Assembly (NCBI GenBank): GCA_019137255.1
Contig: WPDH01000137.1
Location: 310,001-374,000, forward strand
Origin: Corinectria fuckeliana
Taxonomy: Eukaryota; Ascomycota; Sordariomycetes; Hypocreales; Nectriaceae
DNA length: 64,000 nt
Direction: 5' to 3'
Made by a program: the position numbers and the translations under genes. The stretch's first letter is position 1; the number at the start of each line of letters is the position of its first letter. Positions 1 through 11,171 of the stretch are shown piece after piece. The notes under the pieces are model-generated. The model was given only the letters and a program-made list of their open reading frames with translations, was not told the origin of the DNA and did no database searches.

Positions 1-1187
1 GTCTTGCGCTATTTCTGGAAGAGACCCGAATGCCCACGTACCATCCTCTTCCCCAAGATTATCTGTCCGTACCACGGGACCATGATGCTGGGCAAGGCAG
101 AGATTCGGAAGAGCGTGCTAGGGCCGCTCTGGCAATCGCTGGTCGCCATGACAGCCATGGACGATCTCGAGAGGTACAACTCGCTCCAATACACGGTTGA
201 CGAGAGGGCAGTCACCGCAGTCTCGTCCTGGTTGTGGACGATGAGCCCGGTGCTCGCGCCGCCGATCTTGGGGTCGGCCGCAATGGAGTCGACACTCCGC
301 TCGATCGACTGCGGGAGCACCAGCGTGTCCGAGTCCGAGGACCACAGGAACTCGACGCCAAGGATGTCGGCGATGACGATGGCGAAGACGAAGCTGGTGA
401 ACATGATGCCCTTCTTGTGCAGGTGTCTCTGCGTCAGACACAGCTGCTTGACTTGGTTGGGGCCTGAGAAGACGATGTCCTCGTCGTGCAGGACTTCTGA
501 GGCGAGGCGGATGCAATGGCGCAGGGCGGTTTCGTGGCATTCCGCCTCGTCCACTTCCCGGCCGGCCTTTCGACACTCGGCCATCTGCTGTGCCACGAAC
601 TGCTCGGCGACTTCGCCCAGGGGCTCGGCGATGTGAACCACTTTGGAGTTGGCAGGATATACCTGACATGGGTTAGAAGGCCTCCAGAGCCATGTGCAGC
701 AAAAGGGAAGAGCACAACTTACATGGTTGAAGACGTGGACCATGTCCTGATCGCCGACGTCGTCGCCGTCGACGCCCACGAGCAAGAACTTGCAACCCTT
801 GGCGACCTTGTAGCTGCGCAGCGCGCGAGTGAACAGCCCCGGGTCCTCTCGCCAGCCAACGACGGCGGCCATGCTTTCCGTCCTCGATCTAGCCGGGTCG
901 GCCTCCAAATGTATCGATTCGATTTCGGCCTTTTCGTTGAACGGCGGTTCTTGTTGTTGCCCATAGAGCTGGATGCGTCGCCCCTCGTTGATGAAGCGGT
1001 TCAGCTCGGCGATGACGATGGCGACAAACATGTCGAGCGTGATGGGATAGGCACATCGCACCGTGAGCAGCCAAAACGCAGGGACCGACGCGAGGCCAAC
1101 GACGCAGTTGAATAGCTTGCGCAGAAAGGCGACTTCCCAGCCAGCAACCATGGCCGGGCCTGGGCCTTCTGGACGAAACTGTCCCAT
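1..1187 (-). CDS. GT2-family processive glycosyltransferase (hyaluronan/chitin-synthase-like), 3' part outside window
   Basis: Membrane glycosyltransferase of the GT2 polysaccharide-synthase type. The protein starts MGQFRPEGPG and has a hydrophobic N-terminal stretch (about residues 28-58, membrane segments). The GT-A region follows: VGVDGDD, then the SSDSDT motif carrying the DxD metal/nucleotide-sugar site, then SGPSTLFR. In this family these lie on the cytosolic face and couple polymerisation to export. Exon 1 is 1187-723 and exon 2 is 662-42. The intron 663-722 (GTAAGT...CAG) is 60 nt and contains no stop, so reading through it adds 20 codons. A second donor, GTACGT at 41-36, directly follows the codons for GKRM, so the gene continues beyond the window; the stop at 9-11 lies in that intron. 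The catalytic C-terminal part (family QxxRW) is therefore not visible. Divergent from the GT31-like gene at 2222. Fungal relatives of this architecture include the GT2 protein needed for hyphal growth on surfaces; that assignment is by similarity recalled, not searched. Confidence 0.8.
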
Positions 1188-2221
1188 TGCTGTTGACGGG
1201 GTGAGAAGTAAAAAAGAAGAATGATAGTTAAAAAGAGATGCAAGTTAGTGACTGATTGGGAAGCGGAAGTAAGAAAGAAAGAAATAATAAGAGTAAGAAA
1301 GAGATGCAAACGAGTGAGTGAGTGGCTGCTTTGGAAAGAGGGATGAGGGAGAGGGCATCACAGGCTAAAGGGGGATCCCACATATGGTCTAAAGCCAGTC
1401 GCAAGTTCTACATAGCATCTAGATGCCTTCAGGGGCCAAGGCTAGAGCAGCAGATTGTCTCTAGTGCAACAAACGACGTGCGTGCCAAGCTAGTCGAATG
1501 AGGGAGGTGCAGTTGAACACCCTGTGGAGTGATAGTAATCCAGAGGAGTGATAATGTAACGTGAAACTGCCCCCGTTGCACCTGAACGCTTAGCAGACTC
1601 TCAAACACGAGCCCGGGCATTCCCAACAGGCGAGATACAGTGTCGGTCTTCCTCGGCGGTTCCAAAAGTGTTTGGGCGTTGCATCCAGATCGGCGAAGCG
1701 TTGGACCTAGTTGTGACAAGTCGCTTCGTCATGGCCTCTGGTGGCATCACCGACAGAACGATCAACGACTCAACACGAACTTTCTAATTTTCTAATACAT
1801 CTACCCCCAAACCCGCTGGGTTGTGGTGGAGCACGTGGCGAGCGAAAACTTCGTGGCTTCGTCAGCCTTACCCACCTCTTCCTTGTTGATTCGGGGTTGC
1901 TTGCAGATTAGGCAGGGATTGTTTGAGCATTCATCGTCATTCATCAGGGGCTATAGACATGCAAATACTACTATGGTATTGTTTAATTTGAGGAGAGTTT
2001 GGCCCAGCTGGAACGGGCCATTAAAACCCCATATATAGACAAGGGGCAGTCGCCCGGACGTGCCGCGTTACCAATGCGGTGGATCCAGCGTCTTTCATAC
2101 CTACCTATTCCAAGCGGCTCCCTAACCGAACAGGACGGTTCCAACAATTCGACGCCTTTCGACATAGACTTAGCAATAACTGGCTTGTTTTCTTTTCCCT
2201 TCAGCAGCGCATCTCGGAATC
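1188..2221. promoter_or_regulatory. Shared intergenic region between two divergent glycosyltransferase genes
   Basis: About 1 kb separates the start codons of the GT2-like gene (minus) and the GT31-like gene (plus), so both promoters must lie here. Purine-rich, AAAG/AGAAAG-type low-complexity sequence occupies about 1205-1320, next to the GT2-like start. A TATA-like CATATATAGA lies at about 2030-2039, roughly 190 bp before the GT31-like ATG. The ORFs inside are short, with no recognisable domain. Confidence 0.5.
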
Positions 2222-3693
2222 ATGGTTGTCACCTACAGAGACAATCGGTTCGTTCCGATCGCCATCATCACTACCTGCCTTGTCCTATTCTACATACTCA
2301 TCAACCCAACCTCGGAACGCTTCACCATCAAGCCTGTCACGTTGACAACCCCCAAAGAGTCTAGCAGCACCGCGCCGAGCCACTCTTCGGACAGTCCACG
2401 GCCAGCGGCGTACTCGTCGGGCCGCGGAGGCGCGCTCTCCAGCGACGATGTGCTCCTCATCGTCAAGACGGGCAGCACGACCCTGTGGAAGCGCATGCTC
2501 GCCCACCTCCCCACCACCCTAGCCCGCGAGAGGATCGCCCCCAAGAACACGGTCCTGTATTCCGACTACCCGGACACGCTCGGCGACTTCACCTTCGTCG
2601 ACGTGCTGGCCAACTTCTCGGCCGAGGCAAAATCCACGCCCGACTTCGAGTACTACAGGAGCTTGCCCGAGTTCTTGGCGAACAACAGATACTTTGAGGC
2701 TGCCGGCGTTGACGGAGACAGCGATGGCCCGCCAGGCGGCTGGAATCTGGACAAGTACAAGTTTCTGCCCATTATCCAGCATGCAGGCACCAACTGGCCG
2801 GACGCCAAATGGTACATCTACATGGAGGACGATACCTATCTCTTCCTTCCCAGTGTGCTGTCGTATCTATCTTCTTTCAACTCGAGTCAGCCTCACTACC
2901 TCGGCGCCTATGCTTCCAAGTCGGAGGCCATTTTTGCTCACGGTGGTTCTGGTTTCGCCGTCTCCCGTGGTGCATGGGAGGCATCGTTTGGCCGCAATCC
3001 GAACATTACTGAGGAATACCAAACTTACACGGAAACGCATTGCTGTGGGGACCAGGTCCTCGGGCATGTTCTCAAGCAATACGACGTCCATTTCGGTGAG
3101 AATGGTGGCGACGGGGAGTTCACCTGGGGATTCAATTCTGTCAACCACTGGACTTTTCGGTTCTCCAGGTCCAACTGGTGTCGACCTCTGATGTCATGGC
3201 ACAAGGTGCACAACCGGGACATGGCCCAATACTATGGATTTGAGAAGAGCTGGGATTTCAAGGTGGGTTTGTTTCCCGTCAAGTTAGAAAGTATGATGCT
3301 AACCTACGCTTGCAGAATCCCCTTTTGTACCGAGACTTTTTTATAAAGATGATCCTCCCGAGCGTCCAGAAGCCGGTTGAGTGGTGGGACAATACGGCGG
3401 CCCTGTACACGATTGAGTCGTTCAGCGAAGACACGGCGCCAACCCCGGAGGGCACCTTCAGCCTGGAGCTCTGGAAGAAGGGGTGGGAGTCTGCCACAGC
3501 ATGCGAGGCGGCGTGCAAAGGGTGGGCCGAGTGTATGCAGTGGACCTTCGTCGAGGACCTGTGCAAACTCGACGATGGGATGGTTATGGGCCAGGGCTTT
3601 GCTCCGGCCATGTGGCAGAGAAAGACTTCTTTAAAGCATACGAGCGGCTGGCTGCCGGAGCGGCTTGACCGTTGGGGATGCACCGAGACTTAG
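2222..3693 (+). CDS. Type II membrane glycosyltransferase, GT31-like, with cysteine-rich tail
   Basis: Golgi-type glycosyltransferase of about 472 aa. Residues about 11-27 form a single signal anchor (VPIAIITTCLVLFYIL), followed by a Ser/Pro/Thr-rich stem (about 40-75) and a luminal catalytic domain. The metal-binding DxD equivalent is MEDDTY, preceded by KWYIYM. HGGSGFAVSRGAW and CCGDQVLG match the later core motifs of fungal GT31-like proteins. After an intron (3263-3315, GTGGGT...CAG, 53 nt, phase 0) a C-terminal segment carries spaced cysteines (CEAACKGWAEC...LC), resembling a small PAN/apple-like module that may bind glycans or protein. The ATG at 2222 is the first to precede the signal anchor. 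The donor sugar and acceptor cannot be read from sequence. Transcribed away from the GT2-like gene, so the two may act in the same cell-wall or surface-glycan process (inference). Confidence 0.85.
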
Positions 3694-4428
3694 AGGTGTA
3701 TGATGGGGGCGGATGTGTAAGGTATCTGGCTGATAGTTTAGAAAAGGTTGATGTTGTAGTATAGTGTAGCGATGGGTGATTCCGCAGTGTCTTGGAATGA
3801 GCCACTGCCTGGCATCCTGGTTAGCTGTCTACTATACCTGTCTACGGGGCAGTCGTGGAGAGAAATGCTGTGAGGGCTGCTTGTCGGCTGTATCGTACGA
3901 CCCTGTGTGAAAACGAGCTCCTCTAGCACCCAATGGAGGGTCAACCATCTCTCGAGGACGTCCACGATACTAGGGCTGGTCCTCTAAGGGTGGTTCGTCC
4001 ACGGGCATGTAAGTACTTATCTAGGTAGGTAGTTTACAGTAGCCCAGCTCCCGCTACGGAGTATTCTGTCTATTCCCAAGTTTTCAAAGACTCGCACTCA
4101 CTTGCAGCTCGACATCCTTCATGTTTGGATCCAATGTAAGCAGTGGAGAGATGATCACTGCCATCAGCCGCTGGCGCAACCTCTTTGACTGCTCCCAGGA
4201 ACCATGTCCAGTGTAATTAACTGCATCCCCGGAATCGTCTCTGATGACGCAGCGGCTGGGACAGACAACTTGTTAGCGTTATCATTAGTCAAGCCGTTGA
4301 ACAAAGGTGGCTGGGCATCTAATCTACTGCGCCACATATTTCTTCCCAAGTACTACTAGCAGAAAAGCCTCGCCGAGAAGCTGTCTCCCATAACCGTCAC
4401 CTTCTCTGATCCTACGCCCTCTTTAGTT
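3694..4428. other. Intergenic, no gene seen
   Basis: About 735 bp between the GT31-like gene and the hydrolase, both on the plus strand. It contains a CTAGGTAGGTAG-type motif near 4020-4031 and short ORFs without domain character. It presumably holds the 3' end of the first gene and the promoter of the second. Confidence 0.5.
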
Positions 4429-6120
4429 ATGGCGCTGGAAACAACTTCACGCAGCTTCCTGGGCAGCTCCCTGGACCGCTGCGCAGCCTGGTACATCGGC
4501 CTACCCGCCGAAACGTGCGGCTACACTGTGACGCAGCATGTAGCAATCCCGATGCACGACGGCGTCGAGCTTATCGCGGACCTGTACCAGCCTCAGCGGC
4601 CCGCCGACAATGCAACCTCCTCCTCCTCCTCGGCGCCCCCCCTGCTGCTCGTCCACGGCTGCTACGGCCGCGGCCTCATCATGAGCCTCATGAACGCGCG
4701 GCTGTATGCAGCCCGCGGCTACGCCGTGCTGTTCGTGAGCTGCCGCGGCACCTTCGGCTCCGGCGGCGTGTTCCGGCCCGGCCGCGGCGAGCAGCGCGAC
4801 GGCCCGGACATTGTGGCCTGGATGCGCCGCCAGCCGTGGTACCCGGGGTCGTTTGCCACGGCCGGCTCGTCGTACCTGGGCTACGCGCAGTGGGCGCTGC
4901 TCCACGACCCGCCGGCCGACTGGGTGGCCGCCGCCATCCCGGCCGCCGCCCACGACTACGCCGGCAACCACTGGGGCACCGGCGCGCTCCGGCTCGACCG
5001 CATCACGTGGAGCGACACGGTGGCCCACCAGGAGGACGGCTCCGGCGCCCGGGCCCGGCTGCTGCCGCCGTCGGGCCGCCTGGCCAAGGACAAGGCCCTG
5101 GCCCACGCCGTCTTCATCGGCCTGCCGCTGCACGACGGGCTCAACACGTACCTGGCCGGCAGCGCGCCGTGGGTGGCCGACGTGCTGGCCCATCCCGACC
5201 CGGAGGACGCCTACTGGGAGCCCACGCGCCACGCCGTCGCGCTGGAGAGAGTCGACAAGCCCGTCTTCCTGGCCAGCGGCTGGTACGACCTGTTTGCCGC
5301 GCAGACCATGCACCAGTACGCCCGCCTGCGGGACCGCGGCTGTCCCGTCGCCCTGACCGTCGGCCCGTGGTCGCACTACGGCGCCGCCGGCCTGAAGCCC
5401 ATGGCCGACATGCTGCAGTTCCTCGACGAGCACGTGGCCGGCCGCAAGGACAACCGCCGCCCCGACCCGGTCCGCATCTACGTCATGGGCGCCGACGAGT
5501 GGCGCTCCATGCCCCGCTGGCCCCCGGCGACCGAGCCGCAGGTGTGGCATCTCCGGGAGGACAAGACGCTGAAGGCGGAGGCGTCCCCGGCCGACCGAGG
5601 GTCCTCCTCGTCCTCCTTCACCTTCGACCCCTCCGATCCGTCCCCGACCATCGGCGGCCCGCTCCTGGTCGGCGGCGGCCGCGTCGACGACAGCGCCTAC
5701 GCCTCGCGGCCCGACCTGCTGGTGTACACGAGCAGCCCCCTCGCGGAAGACGTCGAAGTGCTCGGCCGGCCGGCGGTGGAGCTGGCGCACTCGAGCGACA
5801 CCCCCTACGTCGACCTCTGGGTGAGGCTGAGCGAGGTCGACCGCGCCGGCGTCTCGCACAACATCACCGAGAGCTTCCAGGCCCTCGACCCCAACCGCGA
5901 CCTGGCCGCGCCGGTGCGTGTCGACGTGCAGGACTGCGCCCACCGCTTCCGCAAGGGCACGTGTATCCGCCTCATCGTGGCCGGCGGCTCGTTCCCGCAG
6001 TACGCGCGCAGCTTGGGCACCGAGGGCAACAGGGCGACGGGGGGTACGGCTCGGCCTGCGCGTCACACCATACAGTATGCTTCTGGCAGCAGCAAGTTGA
6101 TCCTGCCCACTGCTGCGTGA
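4429..6120 (+). CDS. CocE/NonD-family serine hydrolase (X-Pro dipeptidyl-peptidase S15-like)
   Basis: Intronless 563-aa alpha/beta hydrolase of the CocE/NonD family, which includes cocaine esterase and acyl-peptide or ester hydrolases. The N-terminal strand VAIPMHDGVELIADLY leads into the core. LLLVHGCYGRG supplies the oxyanion region, and AGSSYLGYAQW carries the nucleophile serine (GxSYxG). GWYDLFAAQT supplies the acid Asp, and GPWSHYG supplies the catalytic His. A C-terminal jelly-roll domain (about 360-563) contains the family PYVDLWVRLSEVD-like strand and ends in RHTIQYASGSSKLILP, the usual family terminus. The catalytic triad is complete, so the enzyme should be active; the substrate is unknown. 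There is no signal peptide, so it is probably cytosolic. Codons are very rich in G/C at third positions compared with the flanking spacers. A long reverse-strand ORF here is a high-GC shadow. Confidence 0.9.
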   Translation: MALETTSRSFLGSSLDRCAAWYIGLPAETCGYTVTQHVAIPMHDGVELIADLYQPQRPADNATSSSSSAPPLLLVHGCYGRGLIMSLMNARLYAARGYAVLFVSCRGTFGSGGVFRPGRGEQRDGPDIVAWMRRQPWYPGSFATAGSSYLGYAQWALLHDPPADWVAAAIPAAAHDYAGNHWGTGALRLDRITWSDTVAHQEDGSGARARLLPPSGRLAKDKALAHAVFIGLPLHDGLNTYLAGSAPWVADVLAHPDPEDAYWEPTRHAVALERVDKPVFLASGWYDLFAAQTMHQYARLRDRGCPVALTVGPWSHYGAAGLKPMADMLQFLDEHVAGRKDNRRPDPVRIYVMGADEWRSMPRWPPATEPQVWHLREDKTLKAEASPADRGSSSSSFTFDPSDPSPTIGGPLLVGGGRVDDSAYASRPDLLVYTSSPLAEDVEVLGRPAVELAHSSDTPYVDLWVRLSEVDRAGVSHNITESFQALDPNRDLAAPVRVDVQDCAHRFRKGTCIRLIVAGGSFPQYARSLGTEGNRATGGTARPARHTIQYASGSSKLILPTAA

Positions 6121-7633
6121 CGAGTCCGACAAGTCGTCTAGGAAGAGTGTAACTGCGTTTCATATGACTCGGCAACTATACTCACGCACACAATGGAACG
6201 CGAAAGATAATGTTCCAGCGCTGTTCTGTAGACTCTAGCAGATACTTACTACACCGTTGCTGTACTACTGGCTCGTTGCGCTCAGCTAATATACGGACTG
6301 AAGCGGCGGCACGGCCACTCTCCCTTCAATAACCCTCCTCGCCGCCCCACCAAGTGATATCCTCAGATTTCCTCACCCCTCTCTCGTCACCCTGACCCCC
6401 ACACCAACGAGGATGTCAGGTGCCTCCCTCTTTCGACTCTCTGCGTTACCTCAAACCTTAGCTCCGTCTCACTGAACTCATAAAGGGCAAAGGTAGACCG
6501 TCAACGCGCATGCTGCACTCCCGGCCGCAGGGCCTTCCAAGCCCGGAAGGATCATGCGTGTTCGGATGCTGACATTTCGCAGTGCCTGGCCCGTGACAGC
6601 AGACTTGGACGTACTGGTGGTAGTCTGGACGTAGCAAGACCGGCCGATCAAAGTGTCACTCCACCCTTCATCCATCAGCTCCGAGGGCCTGAAGTCAAAG
6701 GGGCCGACCGCAACGCAGGGGAGGAGCTCCAAGGATGAGAGACGAATTGATGAGAAAGTCATGCCAGGGACGATACTGAAAACGAGCGCTTTGAGCTCTG
6801 CCTACATTGATTCCCGGGACGTCGTGCATGCCTACGTGAACATCGAGATGCGCCAAAGCCTTCTAGTTGACGTGCGTGCTGTGCGGGATGAGTGCGCTGA
6901 CGAGCTCACTAGGGTTGAAATCAAAGGGAATTGGTCCGGCCTTGGTGACGAGCTTCGTAACGCCATGTGACTGAAGATACGAAGCGGCAGCAATCGTAAG
7001 GTAGCCTGCAGAGGGGACTTCAGCGGTCGTCATGACCTCACTAACTGCACTCTTAGGAGGGGCAAAATGAACGAGGAATAGCTAGGTAGTTATAATGCAG
7101 CTTTTCGGATTATATGGCTTACAGCATATCCCTTTGAGAGTGCAAAGGCTCAGGCTAAGTTATAGGTAGGGATGTCAGCCAATGGCGATTAGCAAATAGC
7201 CGGTACATACTCTATATTATATGACGGAAGGAGTCCAGAGAAGCTGCCTACTACAAAAATAGGGCAAGCGGCCGCGCTTTTCGTACCTCGATGTCACGTA
7301 GGGATAATGTGGAACGGGTACTTAGTGTGAGCCTTTGCACACCCAAAGGGATCCTACTCAGCACCCACCGGATCTAAGCCAAATTCCGGCGATGGCCGCT
7401 CTTTCCCTTGACTAAGCCTAACGAGATCCGATCCAAGACGCAGTTATAACAAGGGAACTAGGGAATGGACTGTGAAACTGCTAGGAGACAGACTGAGTTA
7501 GGGAAATGGTTTAGACGTTCTGGCAGATCGGCTCAAAGGCTAGAATACACGGAATACTATCGTATGTTGACGTCAACTCCCCAGTATCCATGCACTATAC
7601 CTAGCTTTACGAGCTACATTAAACTAGCAAGGC
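6121..7633. other. Long intergenic region, no supportable gene
   Basis: About 1.5 kb with only short ORFs. A reverse-strand stretch at roughly 6480-6960 stays partly open in changing frames with several stops, which could be a decayed gene, but I recognise no family in it. From about 7050 the sequence becomes more A/T-rich, with stops in all frames, and runs into the transporter pseudogene. Confidence 0.4.
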
Positions 7634-8172
7634 TCCTATCTAGGATTAGTCAAAGGGGTTAACCTACGCCGAACAGAGATTACATGTCTGATGGATGATT
7701 GAGCAATCCATAACCTAAAGGGCCTCGAGTTCCATGAGCTACTCAACTTATTTCTTCCATCAAGCAGGCTTGAACGAGCGCAACTCCTTTAACATTGTCT
7801 GGGGCAGTACTCTCAAGGTCGCTAGTATAACATTCTTATAGCTCGTCAACAAGTTTAGCCGTCAAACCCGTTACTTAAGTGGCGTGAGCATGCTGTTCCT
7901 ACCACTCTTGACAACAGGCGTCTTGGAAAATTATCCTGCCGGACACAAAGGCGTTTTGTTGGCCGTGGCTGCTATAGGTGTTCTTTATACTGGTGTCTAC
8001 GAAATGGCCATTGGCCCTGTATGCTATGCACTGACCCTGAGATTCTTTGAACCGACAGCATGTGTCTTATATTGTTTCCTCTGACTTCCAAAGCCCAGCA
8101 AGCAATTATGTTGATCTGGACGCTCTGTTTGCCCATGGAGGTCTGACACGGAAGTTCAAGGGCATCACGGTT
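7634..8172 (+). pseudogene. Decayed MFS sugar transporter (maltose/alpha-glucoside permease type)
   Basis: Broken remnant of a fungal MFS sugar permease, recognised piecewise. Frame starting at 7634: SYLGLVKGVNLRRTEI, matching the loop motif GTxxRRTEI. Next frame from 7734: MSYSTYFFHQAGL, matching the YSTYFFQQAGL membrane segment. It continues past an in-frame TAG at 7839 into NKFSRQTRYLSG, the (N/S)xFGRRTLYLxG segment. Then GVYEMAIGPVCYAL at about 7977-8040 matches the AIGPVCYALVAE signature. A third frame from 8107 reads YVDLDALFAHGG and RKFK, matching the C-terminal ExDALFAxGxxxRKF end. The central RLRAKT region after GPVCYAL is missing, so there is an internal deletion as well as frameshifts and at least two stops. 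Upstream helices were not found. Not functional. Confidence 0.75.
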
Positions 8173-9210
8173 GTGTGTGCTCCTAGAACGCTAGCATGGT
8201 GATTGAGAGCAAGTTAATAAGAGCAGGGACCCTAAGGCTAGTACTAGTGCTACGAAGCAATTCTGGGGGTCGTTTAGTCACAGACTTGGTTTTATTATGC
8301 TACTATCATCATCCAACAGCACAACGGCGACCCATGATTATAGTGCTCGTCACCCCAATTCATCTCAACACAGGTCTATTCCTATAAAGCCCTATATTGT
8401 TGCGATGTCTCTCTTGCTCTCCAATTGGACTGACGAATTAGCTTACTGACAGGACGGGTTTTGACGGGAGGCAGGTGGCTGTGAGAAAGATCCGATGCCA
8501 TCAACGCGTCCAATATGCCAGAACTACAGGTATGGCATCGTAAGTATCCAGACTCCAAAGCAGTACGCTAACTTTCTTGAATTCTTCATAAAATGGTACT
8601 AGATTTGAATAAGATGCTAACCTCCGTATGCATGCCATGCAAAATACAGTGCTTTGACAACGCGCGCAGACGCTAAAGATGATGTCCTAGCCAGCAAAAC
8701 AACCTCACTACACTGCCTAGAGACTCCATGCCTTGCCGTTTCTCGTAGCGCTGTAAATTTGCTGACCTCCCCAGTTTAACTCAGCCCCTCCTTTGACTCT
8801 ATCTTTGAGACCTTGTCGCTATCCTAGAATAAATATTATTTTTATCTTACTCCAACTTCCTTGTTGTCTTAACAGCAAGTATCCGCCAGAATGAGTATAA
8901 AAGGAACCAGCGCACACGTGTAGCAGCTGACCTCAGTATGCTATTTGAACTAACTACTAAGAAGACATCAACTATCAATAGATGGCAATTCTACTCTTCC
9001 CCGGCTTGTAGGAATTGCGTGACTAGATCTGAAGAGAGACATAACCGGGAGCTTTAGTTGTAGGAATTGTAGGTTGCTCTAACTCTTCTATTGCTTGATC
9101 AGTTTAACTACACCGACATTATGTTCAAGAAAGTTTCCTGGCACAGGGTATTTTGGTCCACAATTTCCTACAACCGCTCGAAAGGCCCCGTTCATAGTAG
9201 ACACACCTCA
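8173..9210. other. Intergenic, no gene seen
   Basis: About 1 kb between the transporter remnant and the 3' end of the AMID-like gene. It is comparatively A/T-rich and contains only short ORFs with no domain character. Confidence 0.45.
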
Positions 9211-10460
9211 TCAAAACAGAGAGCCATCAACCGTAGGTGCTAATTTATCCCTGAACAGGTTCTTTCGAGCAAAGACGATCATAAACCCAGGAATCCTCCA
9301 CGATCCAAAGTGGCCAGTTCCCGCCTTCTTCCCAATCTGGAGACCCTTGGCATCTTGAGATAATTAGCGAGGCTTCAAAGGATAAAGACGGAGACCACTA
9401 TACCGAATGTCCATGGGTTATATGAGATAGGGGTTCTGTCGGTCATTGTGAAAACGATGTTCTTGGCGACGTGAGCCGATTGTCTGTTGCATGGCACATA
9501 CTGCGATCCCTCCGTGCTAGAGACATCACCAATGGCCCACACCGGCCCTGCTCCTTTGAGTTGAAGATACTCGTCAACAACCACGGCTCCGTTTGCGTCG
9601 AGGAATTCGGCGGGCACAAATGAAGTGTTGGGGACCAAACCAAATGTTGGAATGTACATGTCGGTGGTTAGCTTCTTCCCGCTCGAGAGGGTCAGCTCCT
9701 GCCGCCCATTGGGTAATTTTGTCGATGCCACCATGGCTTCTTGCAACCTGATGTTCACATGGAGATTCAGGAGATCCTTCGTTACAATCTTAGATACACT
9801 AGCCGGGCTGCCCTCGAGGACTGAGTGTCCGCGTGCGATCTGCCTAGTGTTAATATATCTTGTTCACCGTCTTGCACTTGTAGCCACAGTAGCTGGTGAA
9901 AAGACTCGAGGACAATTACGACTCACCAGAACAATCTCCTTTTGCTTTCCATACTCGAACGCCAGCTCGCCCGCAACCTCAGCCCCAGTTACGCCAGCGC
10001 CGGCCACGACGATGGTCTTGGCCTGCTTAATCCGGGCCTGGTACTCATGAAGACGATTCTTTGTGTCCTCTGTCGAACCCAGCCCCTTGAACGGCGTGCC
10101 ATCTTTGGTACTGGAGCCAGTGGCGATGACGAGAAAGTCATAGTTCAGCGTTCTCTTGCCGCTTGAGCCGGAAGCCACCACAGTTCTGGCTTCAAAATCG
10201 AGGCTTTCGGCCGCTGCGAGGACAAACTCGAACTTCCCAGTTGGGTATTGATCGAAGCCGGCGGCGATCGGTCGGAACAGCTCGTCGTCGGCAATCTGGC
10301 CAGGGATGACACCTCGGGGGGAAGCCAGGTTCCAGTAGAAATCAGTGTTTGGGGTCACGAGGGTGACTTTGAAGGCTGGAGTCTTCCCAGCTTGCTTGAA
10401 GATGTGATGCGCGGCACTGACTCCCGCGTACGAGCCTCCGAGAATGACAATGTTCTTCAT
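9211..10460 (-). CDS. AMID/Ndi1-like FAD-dependent pyridine nucleotide-disulphide oxidoreductase
   Basis: Flavoprotein of about 370 aa in the AMID (apoptosis-inducing-factor-homologous) group, which oxidises NAD(P)H. Residues 4-15 (IVILGGSYAGVS) form the FAD Rossmann GxGxxG-type loop. FLVIATGSS is the ATG motif, and IVVAGAGVTGAEVAGEL is the second, NAD(P)H-binding Rossmann fold. VWAIGDVSS is the FAD-contacting GD motif. Exons: 10460-9927, 9839-9404 and 9353-9211. The introns are 9840-9926 (GTGAGT...GCAG) and 9354-9403 (GTATAG...AAG). The last exon gives DAKGLQIGKKAGTGHFGSW and then FARKNLF, the expected family C-terminus, which supports the second intron. No targeting sequence or membrane helix is obvious. 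Transcribed in the same direction as the upstream Zn2Cys6 factor. Confidence 0.85.
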
Positions 10461-11171
10461 CGTGGAGGGCGTAGACGTACTGTTTCATGCGTATTCCACA
10501 AACAAAGGTGGATAGAGAATGGTGAGGATCTACTCGAGAACCCCTTCCCAGAAAAGCAAATGCTCTCTTATTATGTATACACATGGGAAGACTACCAGGC
10601 CAGATGTTAATGAAGGCTGTTGTTGCTGAGGACGAATAAGAATTTGTAGCGCAGCGGTAACCAATAGCAAGACGGAGCGCAGAGCCACCTCATTTCCCGC
10701 AGCCAGTAACTAATCAGAGGGGGGAGCGCAGTGCTTAGAAATGGGAACGTACGCTAATATCTGAAGGAATGGTATGGGCCCCATCACGGCATGGAGGCTA
10801 GATGAGTCGTCACCACAAAGTCGGATAATGGGGCACTGTTCTACCAGGGCAGCTTCCAACCCCTCGACGATGAATTGAACTGCCCTTGTTAGCCCTTGTT
10901 TCTCCATCTTGAAGCTCGTAGCCAATCATGGCGCGAGCCGCAGGTTGAACCAATCATCAAGTGATCCGCCGGAAGAGCGCTGAGGAGCATCCATGTCCAA
11001 CCTCTACTATGTGAACTCACTACACAGATGGGTAGCCTTTCATAAGAGAAGCAGCATGCTGACTAGCCTGCAGCCCTTTCTTTGTAATATTCAATTACTA
11101 AACAGCTTGAGTCGATGCATAAGCAAGCGAGAGAAGCGTAAGCGGAGGAGAGGATGCTGTTTCCCCACTGT
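10461..11171. other. Intergenic, promoter side of the AMID-like gene
   Basis: About 710 bp. It lies 3' of the Zn2Cys6 gene and 5' of the AMID-like gene. Short ORFs only; I see no recognisable gene or clear core promoter element. Confidence 0.4.

Noticed and set aside
4501..6132. Long reverse-strand ORF opposite the CocE-like hydrolase
   Set aside because: High-GC shadow: the translation is Arg/Gly/Ala/Val-rich with no domain, while the plus strand carries a full catalytic triad.
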